Source: Thermodesulfobacteriota bacterium
GTDB lineage: Bacteria; Desulfobacterota; BSN033; WVXP01; G020346125
Assembly (NCBI GenBank): GCA_030145085.1
Contig: JAQYWG010000010.1
Location: 1 to 32,643, forward strand
Reading direction: 5' to 3'
DNA: 32,643 nucleotides
Positions 15,922 through 25,453 of this stretch are shown here, piece by piece. The notes below the pieces were generated by a model. The model had not been told where the DNA came from. It made no database searches and was given only the letters and a program-made list of their open reading frames with translations. The translations under genes were made by a program, and so were the position numbers. Position 1 is the stretch's first letter, and each line of letters starts with the position of its first letter.

Positions 15922-18693
15922 ATGGCAGCGGGAAAAATCATCATCAGAGGCGCAAAAGCCCATAACCTAAAAAATATCGACGTGGAGATTCCCAGGGATC
16001 GTCTCATCGTAATTACTGGCCTGAGTGGATCGGGGAAGTCGTCCTTGGCCTTCGATACCATCTATGCGGAGGGACAGAGGAGGTACGTGGAATCCCTTTC
16101 GGCTTATGCCCGTCAATTTTTGGAGCAGATGGAAAAACCCGATGTGGAGCTCATAGAAGGATTATCGCCGGCCATTTCCATCGATCAGAGAACTGTTATC
16201 AAGAACCCTCGGAGCACGGTGGGGACGGTGACGGAAATTTATGATTACCTCCGGCTCCTCTTCACCCATATTGGAAAACCCTTCTGTTACCAGTGCGGTA
16301 AGGAGATCTCTTCACAGACCATTCAACAGATTGCGGACCAGATCCTGGCTTTTACCGATGGGGAACGGGTGGTCCTTTTGGCCCCCGTTGTGAGGGGAAA
16401 GAAAGGGGAGTATCGGAGAGAATTGGAGAATCTTCGGAGGGATGGATTCGTTCGGGTCAAGATCGATGGCCAAATACGGGATCTCAGCGAGGAGATTCAT
16501 CTGCACAGGAACAAAAAGCATGATATCGATGTAGTTATCGATAGGATGACAATAAAGGATGGGATTCAATCGAGGTTGACAGATTCCTTGGAGTTGGCGG
16601 CCACATTAGCGGATGGAATTATCAAGGTAATCATTGGGGATTTGGAAGAAGTCATCTTCAGTCAGCGGTTTGCCTGTATCGATTGTGGAACCAGCTATCC
16701 CGAGATCACCCCCAGGATGTTTTCCTTTAATAGCCCATATGGAGCATGTCCAGCCTGTAGTGGACTGGGGACAAAGATGCATTTCGACCCAGACCTGGTC
16801 GTTCCCGACAAAAATGTATCGGTCTTGGAGGGTGCGATTTTACCGTGGAGAAAAAAGATCCCTGCGTCTTTACACCACATGGCCAGAGTTAAGGGGATCG
16901 ATTTGCATACTCCATTTAAAGATCTACCGAAAGAGGTTCAGAGGAGTTTTCTCCATGGAGAGGATGGGATAGAGGGGATGATTCCCGAACTGGAGAGGAA
17001 GTACCAAGAGGTCGAACGGGAGGAATTTCGAGAGGAGATGGAGAGGTACATGAGTTATTTTCCCTGCTCCGCGTGCGGGGGAGCGAGGCTGCGCAAGGAA
17101 GCCCTCTTTATCAAGATCGACGGAATGTCGTTGGCCCATATCGTCAAACTTTCCGTTAGGGATCTCCTCCAGTACTTTGAGAGCATTACACTCAACACAA
17201 GGGATAGGAAGATTGCCAGGGGAATTCTCAAGGAAATCACCGAAAGGTTGAGGTTCATGGTCGATGTGGGGTTGGATTACCTTTCCCTTGACCGGACGGT
17301 GACAACCCTATCAGGGGGTGAGGCCCAGAGGATTCGGTTAGCCACACAGATTGGCTCCAATTTGGTGGGGGTGTTGTACATCTTGGATGAGCCCAGTATT
17401 GGCTCGCATCAAAGGGATAATATCCGACTGTTAAACACCCTCAAAGGACTGCGAGACAAGGGAAACACGGTTATCGTGGTTGAACATGACGAAGAAACAA
17501 TCCGGCGAGCAGATTATGTCATCGACATGGGCCCGGGGGCGGGTATGCATGGGGGCGAGGTAATCTTTTCCGGGGCACCACGGGATATGTTCAATTCTCG
17601 GGAGTCGATCACGGGGAGATACCTATCCGGAGACCTTTCAATTCCCATTCCCAAAAGGCGCCGAAATGCGGATGATGGGAAGTTCCTCGTCATGAAAGGG
17701 GCAAGGGCGAATAACCTTAAGAATATCGAGGTGAAAATTCCCATTGGACTATTTACCTGTGTAACGGGGGTTTCTGGGTCGGGGAAAAGCACCCTCATAA
17801 TCGATACCTTGTTCAGAACTTTAGCTCAGAAGCTTTATCATTCAAGGGAAAAGGCCGGTTCACTGGAAGGGATAGAGGGATTGGAATATGTGGATAAAGT
17901 GGTCAATATCGACCAGATGCCCATTGGGAGAACTCCTCGATCCAATCCGGCCACGTATACCGGGGTATTTACCTTCATTCGAACCCTCTTTGCCCAACTA
18001 CCCGCATCGAGAATGAAGGGGTACAAACCGGGGCGATTCAGTTTTAATGTAGCGGGAGGCAGGTGCGAGTCGTGTAAGGGTGATGGGATTATTAAAATCG
18101 AGATGCATTTCCTTCCAGACGTTTACGTAACGTGCGAGGTTTGCGGGGGGAAGCGATATAATAGGGAGACTCTGGAAATCCACTATAGGGGAGAGACTAT
18201 CGCAGATATCCTTGACATGACGGTCGATCAAGCTTACGAGTTTTTCGAAAACATACCCACTATTAAGAGGAAGCTCCAAACCCTCTGTGATGTGGGGCTT
18301 GGATACATAAAGCTCGGGCAATCTGCTACGACCCTTTCGGGAGGGGAGGCGCAGAGGATTAAGTTGACAAAGGAATTGAGTAAGAAGAGCACCGGTAAAA
18401 CCGTTTATTTTTTGGACGAACCAACAACGGGCCTCCATTTTGCCGACATTCAGAGGCTTTTGGATGTCCTCAATCGTTTGGCCGATTCCGGGAATACGGT
18501 CATTGTCATCGAGCATAACATGGAGGTGATCAAATCGGCCGATTATATCATCGATCTCGGCCCTGAGGGTGGTAGGCAAGGAGGAGAGATAATCGGGCAA
18601 GGGGCCCCGGAGGAAATAGTCAACATCCCGGCCTCTTATACGGGACAGTTCTTGAGGAGGTCATTTGAGAAGGCCCTATTGATCCATTCGTAG
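15922..18693 (+). CDS. uvrA: Excinuclease ABC subunit A
   Basis: DNA damage-recognition ATPase of nucleotide excision repair, acting with UvrB and UvrC. There are two ABC modules: Walker A GLSGSGKS at residues 33-40 and GVSGSGKS near 617, each with an LSGGEAQRI signature and a downstream ILDEPS or FLDEPT Walker B. The zinc modules are visible: CYQCGKE near 120 and [10 protein letters not shown]...CPACSG near 250 in the first half, and CESCKG...CEVCGGKRY near 715-745, the DNA-binding finger. The 923 residues are slightly shorter than E. coli and normal overall. The start at 15922 has GAGG about 4 nt upstream. It shares a divergent intergenic region with the polyamine operon. Confidence 0.97.
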   Translation: MAAGKIIIRGAKAHNLKNIDVEIPRDRLIVITGLSGSGKSSLAFDTIYAEGQRRYVESLSAYARQFLEQMEKPDVELIEGLSPAISIDQRTVIKNPRSTVGTVTEIYDYLRLLFTHIGKPFCYQCGKEISSQTIQQIADQILAFTDGERVVLLAPVVRGKKGEYRRELENLRRDGFVRVKIDGQIRDLSEEIHLHRNKKHDIDVVIDRMTIKDGIQSRLTDSLELAATLADGIIKVIIGDLEEVIFSQRFACIDCGTSYPEITPRMFSFNSPYGACPACSGLGTKMHFDPDLVVPDKNVSVLEGAILPWRKKIPASLHHMARVKGIDLHTPFKDLPKEVQRSFLHGEDGIEGMIPELERKYQEVEREEFREEMERYMSYFPCSACGGARLRKEALFIKIDGMSLAHIVKLSVRDLLQYFESITLNTRDRKIARGILKEITERLRFMVDVGLDYLSLDRTVTTLSGGEAQRIRLATQIGSNLVGVLYILDEPSIGSHQRDNIRLLNTLKGLRDKGNTVIVVEHDEETIRRADYVIDMGPGAGMHGGEVIFSGAPRDMFNSRESITGRYLSGDLSIPIPKRRRNADDGKFLVMKGARANNLKNIEVKIPIGLFTCVTGVSGSGKSTLIIDTLFRTLAQKLYHSREKAGSLEGIEGLEYVDKVVNIDQMPIGRTPRSNPATYTGVFTFIRTLFAQLPASRMKGYKPGRFSFNVAGGRCESCKGDGIIKIEMHFLPDVYVTCEVCGGKRYNRETLEIHYRGETIADILDMTVDQAYEFFENIPTIKRKLQTLCDVGLGYIKLGQSATTLSGGEAQRIKLTKELSKKSTGKTVYFLDEPTTGLHFADIQRLLDVLNRLADSGNTVIVIEHNMEVIKSADYIIDLGPEGGRQGGEIIGQGAPEEIVNIPASYTGQFLRRSFEKALLIHS

Positions 18694-18725
18694 ATTCTTT
18701 CTTGGGTGTTGCCGTTATGCGCTTC

Positions 18726-18889
18726 TGCAGTGTTGCGGTCGGAAGGAAGCAGGGATGAGGGTAGAGGTAAGAGGCAGGAGGATTGGGTAGGCAGTAAGCA
18801 GTAGGCGTAGGCAGGGTAAGGGAAAAGTGTGTTTTAGATTTCTCCTCCTAGATGAACCTTGTCCCTCAGATTACGCGAAGGGACACCGG
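18726..18889 (-). repeat. R2 repeat, copy C (inverted)
   Basis: The reverse complement of this stretch follows R2 copies A and B from GTGTCCCT/GCGTAATCTG through the pyrimidine-rich tract to CCGACCGCAACACTGCAG, with a short insertion and point changes. It fills most of the 302-nt gap between uvrA and serS and has no R1 beside it. Nothing else is recognisable in that gap. Confidence 0.7.
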
Positions 18890-18995
18890 TTTTCTCCCAG
18901 AACCTCAGCAAGCTTCAACAGGAAGGATATTGACGGGAAGGGCCTTAAGTGATAGTATTTTTTAACTTTTTTGAAAGGACATTGGGATAGCGCTT

Positions 18996-20276
18996 ATGTT
19001 AGACATCAAGTTTATCCGGGAACATCCCGATGAGGTAAGGGAAGGATGCCGTAAGAAGGGGGTGGATGTCGATCTTGATCGCTTGCTGGAGGTCGATGAA
19101 GGGCGCCGAAAGGTCCTCATGGAGGTGGAGGGATTACGGTCCCAACAAAAGAGGATGAGCAAGGAGATCTACCGGAAAAAGGGAGAATCGGGTCAGCCAG
19201 CGGGGATCGATGAAATGAGGGACCTGAAGGCACAATTGAAGGATGCCGAGAAGCAATTGAGGCCCATTGAGGATGAATTCCATACCCTTATGGGGATAGT
19301 TCCGAATCTTCCACTTCCCGAAGTTCCCGAGGGGAGGGATGAAACGGAGAACGTGGTTGTTCGGGAGGTTGGGCAAAGGCCGACTTACGATTTTACCCCT
19401 CGGGATTATATGAAGATCGCGGAAGGTTTGGATATCATCGACACGAAAAGGGCGGCTAAGGTCTCCGGGTCGCGGTTCGGTTATCTTAAAGGGGCTTCAG
19501 TTCTTTTGGAGTTTGCACTGGTTCGATTGGCCATAGATACCCTTATGGAGGAGGGATTTATTCCAGTTATCCCACCCGTGATGCTCAATTATAAGGCGAT
19601 GGATGGCATGGGATATTTAACGAGGGGGGGCAGTGAGGTATACCAGGTCGAAAAAGACGATCTTTATCTCGTTGGGACATCTGAGCAGTCCCTCGGGGCG
19701 ATGCACATGAGTGAGGTCTTGGATCAGGGGGATCTGCCAAGGCGGTATGTAGGCTTTTCCACGTGTTTCAGGAGGGAAGCGGGTTCCTACGGCAAGGATA
19801 CAAAGGGAATTCTGAGGGTTCATCAGTTCGATAAGGTTGAAATGTTTTCTTTTTGCGAACCGGAGAAATCCCGGGATGAACACGATTTTATCCTGGAAAT
19901 GGAGGAGAAATTGGTCCGTATGCTGGGGATTCCCTACCGGGTCGTCCAAATGTGTGGCGGCGACCTGGGGGATCCGGCGGCCGATAAACGGGATATTGAG
20001 TGCTGGATGCCCGGTATGGGAGAATATCGGGAAACCCATTCCTGTTCGAACTGTACGGATTTTCAAGCAAGGAGGCTCAATGTTCGATATCGTGCCCGCG
20101 GCCAAGGATCCGGTGGGACAAAGCTCAGATTCGTCCATACCCTCAATGGGACTGCCTACGCCATCGGCAGGATAATCATCGCCATTATCGAGAACTTCCA
20201 GCAGGCCGATGGAACGGTTCTCATCCCCGATGTCCTGAAGGGCCCTATGGGCGGGATTGAGAGGATAGGGAGGTGA
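18996..20276 (+). CDS. serS: Seryl-tRNA synthetase
   Basis: Class II synthetase charging tRNA-Ser. The N-terminal coiled-coil arm (residues 1-105, starting [20 protein letters not shown]) reads the long variable arm of tRNA-Ser. Motif 2 is seen in [20 protein letters not shown] and motif 3 in [20 protein letters not shown]. The 426 residues are normal. A GGGA lies 9 nt before the start. The stop codon is only 2 nt before a tRNA-Ser gene, so serS and its substrate tRNA almost certainly share a transcript that RNase P cuts. Confidence 0.97.
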   Translation: MLDIKFIREHPDEVREGCRKKGVDVDLDRLLEVDEGRRKVLMEVEGLRSQQKRMSKEIYRKKGESGQPAGIDEMRDLKAQLKDAEKQLRPIEDEFHTLMGIVPNLPLPEVPEGRDETENVVVREVGQRPTYDFTPRDYMKIAEGLDIIDTKRAAKVSGSRFGYLKGASVLLEFALVRLAIDTLMEEGFIPVIPPVMLNYKAMDGMGYLTRGGSEVYQVEKDDLYLVGTSEQSLGAMHMSEVLDQGDLPRRYVGFSTCFRREAGSYGKDTKGILRVHQFDKVEMFSFCEPEKSRDEHDFILEMEEKLVRMLGIPYRVVQMCGGDLGDPAADKRDIECWMPGMGEYRETHSCSNCTDFQARRLNVRYRARGQGSGGTKLRFVHTLNGTAYAIGRIIIAIIENFQQADGTVLIPDVLKGPMGGIERIGR

Positions 20277-20278
20277 TA

Positions 20279-20366
20279 GGAGGGATGGCCGAGTGGATGA
20301 AGGCGGCGGTCTTGAAAACCGCTTCTCCGAAAGGAGACGGGGGTTCGAATCCCTCTCCCTCCGCCA
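20279..20366 (+). tRNA. tRNA-Ser(TGA)
   Basis: Cloverleaf with acceptor stem GGAGGGA/TCCCTCC, discriminator G and encoded CCA. Anticodon stem GCGGT/ACCGC, loop CTTGAAA, anticodon TGA. A long variable arm (TTCTCCGAAAGGAGA) marks a class II serine tRNA. T-arm GGGTTCGAATCCC. It starts 2 nt after serS. Confidence 0.97.
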
Positions 20367-20449
20367 AAACTCCCGCCCCCGAGTTAGAGGGCTGAGTTTT
20401 CCATCCCCTATAGCGGAAAAGTATGATATTATTGAAACGATTAGCCGAC

Positions 20450-20542
20450 GGAGAGATGGCCGAGTTGGCTGAAGGCGCTCGCCTGCTAAGCGAGTAATCC
20501 GGGAAATCGGATTCGAGGGTTCGAATCCCTCTCTCTCCGCCA
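20450..20542 (+). tRNA. tRNA-Ser(GCT)
   Basis: Acceptor GGAGAGA/TCTCTCC with discriminator G and encoded CCA. Anticodon loop CTGCTAA, anticodon GCT (reads AGC/AGU). Long variable arm and T-arm GGGTTCGAATCCC. An 83-nt gap separates it from the previous tRNA. Confidence 0.97.
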
Positions 20543-20558
20543 TTTATCTTCGACCCAC

Positions 20559-20635
20559 GCGCCCATAGCTCAGCTGGACAGAGCAACGGACTACGAATCC
20601 GTAGGTCGGGTGTTCGAATCACCCTGGGCGCGCCA
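20559..20635 (+). tRNA. tRNA-Arg(ACG)
   Basis: Acceptor GCGCCCA/TGGGCGC with discriminator G and encoded CCA. Anticodon stem ACGGA/TCCGT, loop CTACGAA, anticodon ACG. A34 of this tRNA is normally deaminated to inosine by TadA, whose gene is the next one downstream. Confidence 0.97.
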
Positions 20636-20643
20636 CTCAAATT

Positions 20644-20676
20644 AAAGGGTTACGTGATCGGCGTAATCCTTTTTTT
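20644..20676 (+). terminator. Rho-independent terminator of the serS-tRNA unit
   Basis: Arms AAAGGGTTACG (20644-20654, first A included) and CGTAATCCTTT (20662-20672) give an 11-bp stem with one G-U pair and a 7-nt loop, followed by a run of T. It ends the serS/tRNA-Ser/tRNA-Ser/tRNA-Arg transcript. Confidence 0.85.
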
Positions 20677-21027
20677 ATGCTAGAGGAGGATAGGAGTATC
20701 TACCCCACTTCATTTGGGAAAAGCTGATTCTTCCGACGATTGATTCTCCTTGGCCTGTCGTAGTACATCCCCCTAAGGAGCCAATGGTCCCCCCTTCGAA
20801 TGGGCTATAGCATAGATTGAAAAGCTACGCTGCGGTTTTGGCGGGTGAGCGAAAAGCACGTTGACTTTCTCCAGTTTGGGTGATAGAGTTTTGAGTGCAA
20901 GTAGGCCGCACATTATACGCGGGTTGCTCTGTTTGGCAATTCTAACCTGCTGAAATCATAGAAAATATGCTTCATCAGACGCTCTAGGTATTTGAGCGGG
21001 GTCCAATCTCATAGGTTCTTACCTCAT
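20677..21027. other. Spacer before tadA, nothing recognised
   Basis: About 350 nt between the terminator and the tadA start. No open frame with family resemblance, no repeat family member and no convincing RNA structure. A promoter for tadA should lie here, but I could not choose one. Confidence 0.5.
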
Positions 21028-21522
21028 ATGATAACGGCGGCGAAGGAATTGATCGAAAGGGTCGTAAAAGAGGTAGCCATTGATGAGAAATTCATGGAGA
21101 TGGCCCTGGAGGAGGCGAAGAGAGCGACATCGGAGGGCGAAGTTCCCATTGGTGCCGTCCTGATAAAAGGGGGGGATATCATCGCGAGGGATCATAACCG
21201 CTGTATCCAGCTCAATGATCCCACCGCCCATGCTGAAATCTTGGTTATTCGAGAAGGAGGACGGGTATTAGGGAATTATCGACTTCCCGAAACTACCCTT
21301 TATGTAACCGTTGAACCCTGTCCTATGTGTGTGGGTGCGATTACCCAAGGGAGGATTGGGAGACTCGTTTACGGTGCTCCTGAGGATAAGATGGGGGCTG
21401 TAAGCTCAAAATTTCCCCTCTTGAATGACCCTGGTTTAAATCACCGGGTAGAGGTAAACGGAGGCATTTTGAAACGGGAGTGTTCCGAAATAATCCAGGG
21501 TTTTTTCAGGGGAAGGCGTTGA
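21028..21522 (+). CDS. tadA: tRNA adenosine(34) deaminase
   Basis: Zinc enzyme that converts A34 of tRNA-Arg(ACG) to inosine so one tRNA reads CGU, CGC and CGA. The zinc site and catalytic glutamate are intact: HAE with H68 and E70, and PCPMC with C98 and C101, numbering from the ATG at 21028 (164 residues). Relatives begin near MEMALEEAKRA, so the first 20 or so residues may be untranslated; the starts at 21028 and 21094 and a TTG at 20992 all lack a clear ribosome binding site. It is flanked by its substrate tRNA-Arg(ACG) upstream and two tRNA-Ser genes downstream. Confidence 0.92.
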   Translation: MITAAKELIERVVKEVAIDEKFMEMALEEAKRATSEGEVPIGAVLIKGGDIIARDHNRCIQLNDPTAHAEILVIREGGRVLGNYRLPETTLYVTVEPCPMCVGAITQGRIGRLVYGAPEDKMGAVSSKFPLLNDPGLNHRVEVNGGILKRECSEIIQGFFRGRR

Positions 21523-21542
21523 TAGGGTTCGGGAGGGAATTC

Positions 21543-21635
<93 letters not shown>

Positions 21636-21708
21636 TTTCTCTACCTTGCGGGGATGGGGATGGGAGATAACGGGTTTACGCCCGTGTTCTATTGTCTCAT
21701 CAATTCAG

Positions 21709-21802
21709 GGAGAGATGCCCGAGTTGGTTTAAGGGGCACGACTGGAAATCGTGTGTACGCCCAAAAGGTGTACCGAGGGTTCGAATCCCTCTCTCTCCGC
21801 CA
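21709..21802 (+). tRNA. tRNA-Ser(GGA)
   Basis: Acceptor GGAGAGA/TCTCTCC with discriminator G and encoded CCA. Anticodon stem CACGA/TCGTG, loop CTGGAAA, anticodon GGA (reads UCC/UCU). Long variable arm. It lies 50 nt before the SRP RNA. Confidence 0.96.
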
Positions 21803-21852
21803 TAATTTTTGCTTTGAACAAGGCGAGCTGTAGAAAGAATTGGATGTCTCTG

Positions 21853-21961
21853 AGTTGATAGCCGGGTCCTGCGCAGCAAAGGATTACAAACCCCGTCAGG
21901 TCCGGGAGGAAGCAGCGGTAGTAATCATTTTGTGTGCCGCAGGGTTACCTGGCTATCAACT
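21853..21961 (+). ncRNA. ffs: Signal recognition particle RNA, small bacterial type
   Basis: About 109 nt. The diagnostic apical block GGTCCGGGAGGAAGC with following AGC lies at about 21898-21915 and corresponds to the Ffh-binding loop. The ends AGTTGATAGCC (21853-21863) and GGCTATCAACT (21951-21961) pair perfectly and close a single long hairpin, as in 4.5S RNA. It scaffolds Ffh in co-translational membrane targeting. Its place just before dnaX is seen in many bacteria. Exact 5' and 3' ends are inferred from pairing. Confidence 0.93.
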
Positions 21962-22069
21962 TCTTAAAAATATTTTGAGCAGGGAAGAACTCCTTTTTCA
22001 GAAATCTCATAAGTCCCTGAAGAACGCCGGAAAGGTGAATACCCGCGGTAAAGATTTGAGGATGCGCTG

Positions 22070-23773
22070 ATGTCCTATCTGGTTTTGGCTCGAAAGTGGA
22101 GACCTCAGAGTTTTGAGGATGTGATTGGACAGCGTCACATTACGAAGACGCTCCAGAATGCTATCGCCGCCGATCGAGTTGCCCATGCCCTCTTGTTTGC
22201 TGGGGCGAGAGGAGTGGGGAAGACCTCAATGGCTCGAATCCTCGCTAAAGCGCTCAACTGTCAAGAGGGGACCAAGCCCGTTCCCTGTAATGGGTGTGAA
22301 AACTGTAAGGAGATATCATCGGCGACTTCGATGGATGTACTCGAGATAGACGGAGCTTCCAACAGGGGGATCGATGAAATCAGGGAACTCCGGGAAAACG
22401 TGAAATATTCCCCGGCCAAGAGCACTTTTAAGATCTTCATCATCGATGAAGTCCATATGTTGACCCCCCCGGCATTTAATGCCCTCCTCAAGACCCTGGA
22501 GGAACCCCCGCCTCGCGTGGTTTTCATCCTCGCCACCACGGAACCCCATAAAATTCCGCTGACTATCCTCTCCCGTTGTCAGAGGTTCGACTTCAAGAGG
22601 ATCCCCGGAAAGGAGATTTTTCAAAGGTTGAAGGAGATAGTTTTCCAGGAGGGTGTCGAGGTAAGCGATAAGGGACTCCTGCTTATGGCTAGGGGGGCCA
22701 GGGGGAGTTTGAGGGATGCCCAAAGTCTTTTGGATCAGACCATCTCATTTGCAGGAAAGAAGATAAAAGATGAGGATGTGAAGGAGGTCTTGGGCGTTGT
22801 AGACAGCGCCATAGTGTTCGAAATCTCCACTGCCATTGCCAAAGGTGATACGGGGAAATGTCTCGATATCGTCGATGACATCTATACGTCTGGCCACGAC
22901 ATTCGCCGGTTTTGCCGAGAGCTTCTTGAGCATCTTAGAGACCTCATGGTGGTCAAAATCGGCGGAGACCCAAAGCAGTTGACGGACTTGCAAGGGAAGG
23001 AGATCGAGGATTTGGTGAGCCAGTCGGAGGAGTTCTCCCTCGAACACATTCATCGATTGTTCACTATCCTCCTCAAATCGGAAGAGGACATCTCCAGGTC
23101 GACCTTTCCAAAGGTGATCATGGAGTTAGCCCTTGTCAAAATGGCCACCCTTCGGCCATTGGTCCCACTGGACGAAATCATGGATAAGCTCAATGAGTTG
23201 GAGTCGAGCCTTACGGGTTACTCGTCTAATATGACAATTGGTGAATTGGGGGGGGAGGAAGGTCCGGATTCCCAAACCTGCGTTTCCCCCATCTCAGTGG
23301 AAGAGGGGGAGGAGGTCCAGCTTGACTCCGCCAAGGAAATGGGGAAGGAAGATCCTGGGAAGGCCAACTTGGAGGAAAATTGGGCCAAGTTGATCGATTA
23401 TATTAAGGCACAAAACCCCATCTTAGGGTCATTCCTCAGGTATGGGCGGCTTCTTCGTTTGGACGATGAGAAGATCGAAATCGGATTCGAGAAAGGCTCT
23501 TTCTACCTGGAGAAGATGTCGGAGGAGGGAAGCAGAAGACAGTGTGAGGAAGTTTGTCGTAATTTCTTTAAGAAGGAGCTGAAGATAGTCTTTAGGGATT
23601 TTGCGGGAGAGATGAGTGGGACCGGTGCTGAAAAGGGAAAAGGTGAGGAGCCGACCGATAGGGAAAGGCACCTTCGAAAAGAGGCTATGGAAAATCCTGT
23701 GATTCAGGAAGCGGTTAAGATCTTCGATGGAACCATTGAGGATATCAAGACGGGGACAGGGTTTAAATCCTAA
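22070..23773 (+). CDS. dnaX: DNA polymerase III subunits gamma/tau
   Basis: Clamp-loader ATPase. The start MSYLVLARKWRPQSFEDVIGQ-like, Walker A GARGVGKT (45-52), the zinc module C64-x8-C73-x2-C76-x2-C79, Walker B DEVHML and the SRC motif ILSRCQRF identify it. The AAA+ and collar domains end near residue 370. A Glu-rich linker follows, then a C-terminal domain with EENWAKLIDYIKAQNPILGS, the tau-like part. The 567 residues are normal. No A-rich programmed frameshift signal like that of E. coli is visible; a run of eight G at 23248-23255 in the linker is the only candidate slippage site. The start codon lies 108 nt after the SRP RNA. Confidence 0.95.
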   Translation: MSYLVLARKWRPQSFEDVIGQRHITKTLQNAIAADRVAHALLFAGARGVGKTSMARILAKALNCQEGTKPVPCNGCENCKEISSATSMDVLEIDGASNRGIDEIRELRENVKYSPAKSTFKIFIIDEVHMLTPPAFNALLKTLEEPPPRVVFILATTEPHKIPLTILSRCQRFDFKRIPGKEIFQRLKEIVFQEGVEVSDKGLLLMARGARGSLRDAQSLLDQTISFAGKKIKDEDVKEVLGVVDSAIVFEISTAIAKGDTGKCLDIVDDIYTSGHDIRRFCRELLEHLRDLMVVKIGGDPKQLTDLQGKEIEDLVSQSEEFSLEHIHRLFTILLKSEEDISRSTFPKVIMELALVKMATLRPLVPLDEIMDKLNELESSLTGYSSNMTIGELGGEEGPDSQTCVSPISVEEGEEVQLDSAKEMGKEDPGKANLEENWAKLIDYIKAQNPILGSFLRYGRLLRLDDEKIEIGFEKGSFYLEKMSEEGSRRQCEEVCRNFFKKELKIVFRDFAGEMSGTGAEKGKGEEPTDRERHLRKEAMENPVIQEAVKIFDGTIEDIKTGTGFKS

Positions 23774-23801
23774 TTCCTCGATACGAATGGAGGGCACGTT
23801 T

Positions 23802-24116
23802 ATGACAAAAGGCCTTGGAGGAATGGTAAAACAGGCACAGAAGATTCAGGCCCAATTGGCAAAAATCCAAGAGGAAATGGCGGGGAAAACGATCGAGGCC
23901 TCTTCCGGCGGAGGGATGGTGAGCGTCGTGATGAGCGGGAAACAGGAGCTGATCTCCATAAAGATCGAACGGGAGGTGGTCAATCCCGACGATATCGACA
24001 TGCTTCAGGATTTAGTCCTGGCGGCCGTAAATGAGGGGATCAGAAAATCTCAGGAGATGGTCACCGAGGAGATGAAAAAGCTGACGGGGGGCCTGAGTAT
24101 TCCGGGATTATTCTGA
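23802..24116 (+). CDS. ybaB: YbaB/EbfC nucleoid-associated protein
   Basis: A 104-residue DNA-binding protein that forms a tweezer-like dimer, regularly found between dnaX and recR. KGLGGMVKQAQKIQAQLAKI, the segment TIEASSGGGMVSVVMSG and the C-terminal TGGLSIPGLF are typical. GGAGGG seven bases before the ATG at 23802 fixes this start over an upstream frame that runs back into dnaX. It is probably co-transcribed with dnaX and recR. Confidence 0.94.
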   Translation: MTKGLGGMVKQAQKIQAQLAKIQEEMAGKTIEASSGGGMVSVVMSGKQELISIKIEREVVNPDDIDMLQDLVLAAVNEGIRKSQEMVTEEMKKLTGGLSIPGLF

Positions 24117-24149
24117 GTTATCATAAGAACGCATGGAGGATGAGAAGAG

Positions 24150-24749
24150 ATGCCGACCCACGCCGAACCCATTGAGCGATTGATCAACGAGCTGACCAAA
24201 CTTCCGGGCATCGGGCGAAAGACTGCAGCTCGGTTGGTTTTTCACATCCTCCGGATTCCCAAGAGGGAGGCCCAGGAACTGGCTCGGGGGATCATCGACG
24301 TGAAGGAGAAAATTCAACTCTGCTCGGTGTGCTTTAACCTGGCGGACAAAGACCCGTGCCAGATCTGTGGCAATTCCAGGAGAAACGATGAGGTTATTTG
24401 CGTGGTTGAAGAGCCCAATGACCTGATGGCCATCGAAGAGACTGGGGATTTTCATGGCAAGTACCACGTGCTTCATGGCACGCTATCTCCGTTGGAGGGA
24501 ATCGGTCCAGAGGATATCAAGGCCAAAGAACTCCTGAGGAGGCTGGAGGCCGGCAAGGTGAAAGAGGTAATCATGGCCACTAATCCCAATGTTGAGGGGG
24601 GGGCTACCGCCCTTTACCTTACCGAGCTGATTAAACCCCTTGGGGTGAAGGTTACCCGCATCGCTTATGGTATCCCCATGGGGGGTGACATTGAATATAC
24701 AGATGGGGTTACCTTGGTTAAGGCCTTGGAGGGGCGGAGGGAGGTTTGA
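24150..24749 (+). CDS. recR: Recombination mediator RecR
   Basis: Acts with RecF/RecO to load RecA on gapped DNA. The N-terminal helix-hairpin-helix (LPGIGRKTAARLVFHIL), the C4 zinc finger with C58, C61, C70 and C73, the Toprim segment VICVVEEPNDLMAIEET, and C-terminal RIAYGIPMGGDIEYTD are all present. The 199 residues are normal. It lies 33 nt after ybaB. Confidence 0.96.
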   Translation: MPTHAEPIERLINELTKLPGIGRKTAARLVFHILRIPKREAQELARGIIDVKEKIQLCSVCFNLADKDPCQICGNSRRNDEVICVVEEPNDLMAIEETGDFHGKYHVLHGTLSPLEGIGPEDIKAKELLRRLEAGKVKEVIMATNPNVEGGATALYLTELIKPLGVKVTRIAYGIPMGGDIEYTDGVTLVKALEGRREV

Positions 24750-24801
24750 GAATGCCACGGGGTAGCTGGTATAATTCAATGGAATTTTGTGTAGAAAAAA
24801 C

Positions 24802-24830
24802 TGGATTTTTCCCCTAAAATTTTTTATAAT
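24802..24830 (+). promoter_or_regulatory. Possible promoter of the POR-Nuo operon
   Basis: A perfect TATAAT at 24825-24830 in an AT-rich gap, with only a weak -35 (TGGATT, 17-nt spacer). Just downstream TTTGTT (24833-24838) and AACAAA (24847-24852) form an inverted repeat around a T-run, a possible operator. The -10 is convincing, the rest is not. Confidence 0.4.
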
Positions 24831-24864
24831 AGTTTGTTCTTTTTTTAACAAAGAGGGAGTGAAG

Positions 24865-25419
24865 ATGATCGAGATCAGATTTCATGGTCGTGGAGGGCAG
24901 GGCGCGGTAACTTCGGCGGAGCTCCTCGCCTATGCAGCCATTAATGAAGGTCGATATGCTCAGGCATTTCCGAGTTTTGGGCCTGAAAGGAGAGGGGCTC
25001 CTGTCGTGGCCTATTGCCGAATTTCAGACGACCCCATCCGAATTAGGGCCAACATCTCTGAGCCGAACCTCGTGGTAGTCTTGGATTACTCCATTTTGCG
25101 GATCGTGGATGTCACCGCTGGCCTGAAACATCCCCATGGGATATTGGTTACCGATTCCAAATTCCCGGGGGAGAAGGTGAGGGCGGATTTGAACATCAAG
25201 GGCAAATTGGCCGCTGTGGATGCCACGCGGATTGCCATGGAGGTATTGGGTCTGGCCATTACCAATACCACCATGCTCGGGTCTCTTGTTAAGGCGTCGA
25301 ATGTGATTCAAAAGGATTCCCTCATCGAGCCCCTGAAGGAACGATTCGGCCGAATTGCGGATAAGAACATCGCCGCATATGAAAGGGCCTTTAAAGAGAC
25401 GGTGGTATTGGATGGATAG
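24865..25419 (+). CDS. 2-oxoacid:ferredoxin oxidoreductase gamma subunit (PorC/PorG-like)
   Basis: Gamma subunit of a four-subunit pyruvate or other 2-oxoacid:ferredoxin oxidoreductase. [20 protein letters not shown] at the start and the segment [13 protein letters not shown] are typical, and the 184-residue size fits. The ATG at 24865 is supported by GAGGGAG eight bases upstream; a longer frame to 24787 is not plausible. It opens the operon, with the delta, alpha and beta genes following in that order. The substrate cannot be fixed from the sequence; pyruvate is the most common. Confidence 0.92.
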
Positions 25420-25453
25420 ATGACAATTCCAAGAACAAAGGAGATGAGAAACG

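Noticed and set aside
17998-18600. A 200-codon minus-strand frame inside uvrA
   Set aside because: It is a mirror of the conserved UvrA coding frame, without motif or start signal. Similar mirrors under tsaB, dxr, nuoF and others were dropped for the same reason.
19617-20640. Long minus-strand frames over serS and the tRNA-Ser genes, with peptides such as [11 protein letters not shown]
   Set aside because: Antisense readings of class II tRNA genes typically give 'GFEPS/T'-like peptides and are well-known annotation artefacts. The plus strand has unambiguous serS and tRNAs.
21840-22070. Plus-strand open frame of 76 codons before dnaX
   Set aside because: It runs through the SRP RNA, whose pairing and apical motif explain the sequence; there is no protein family resemblance.
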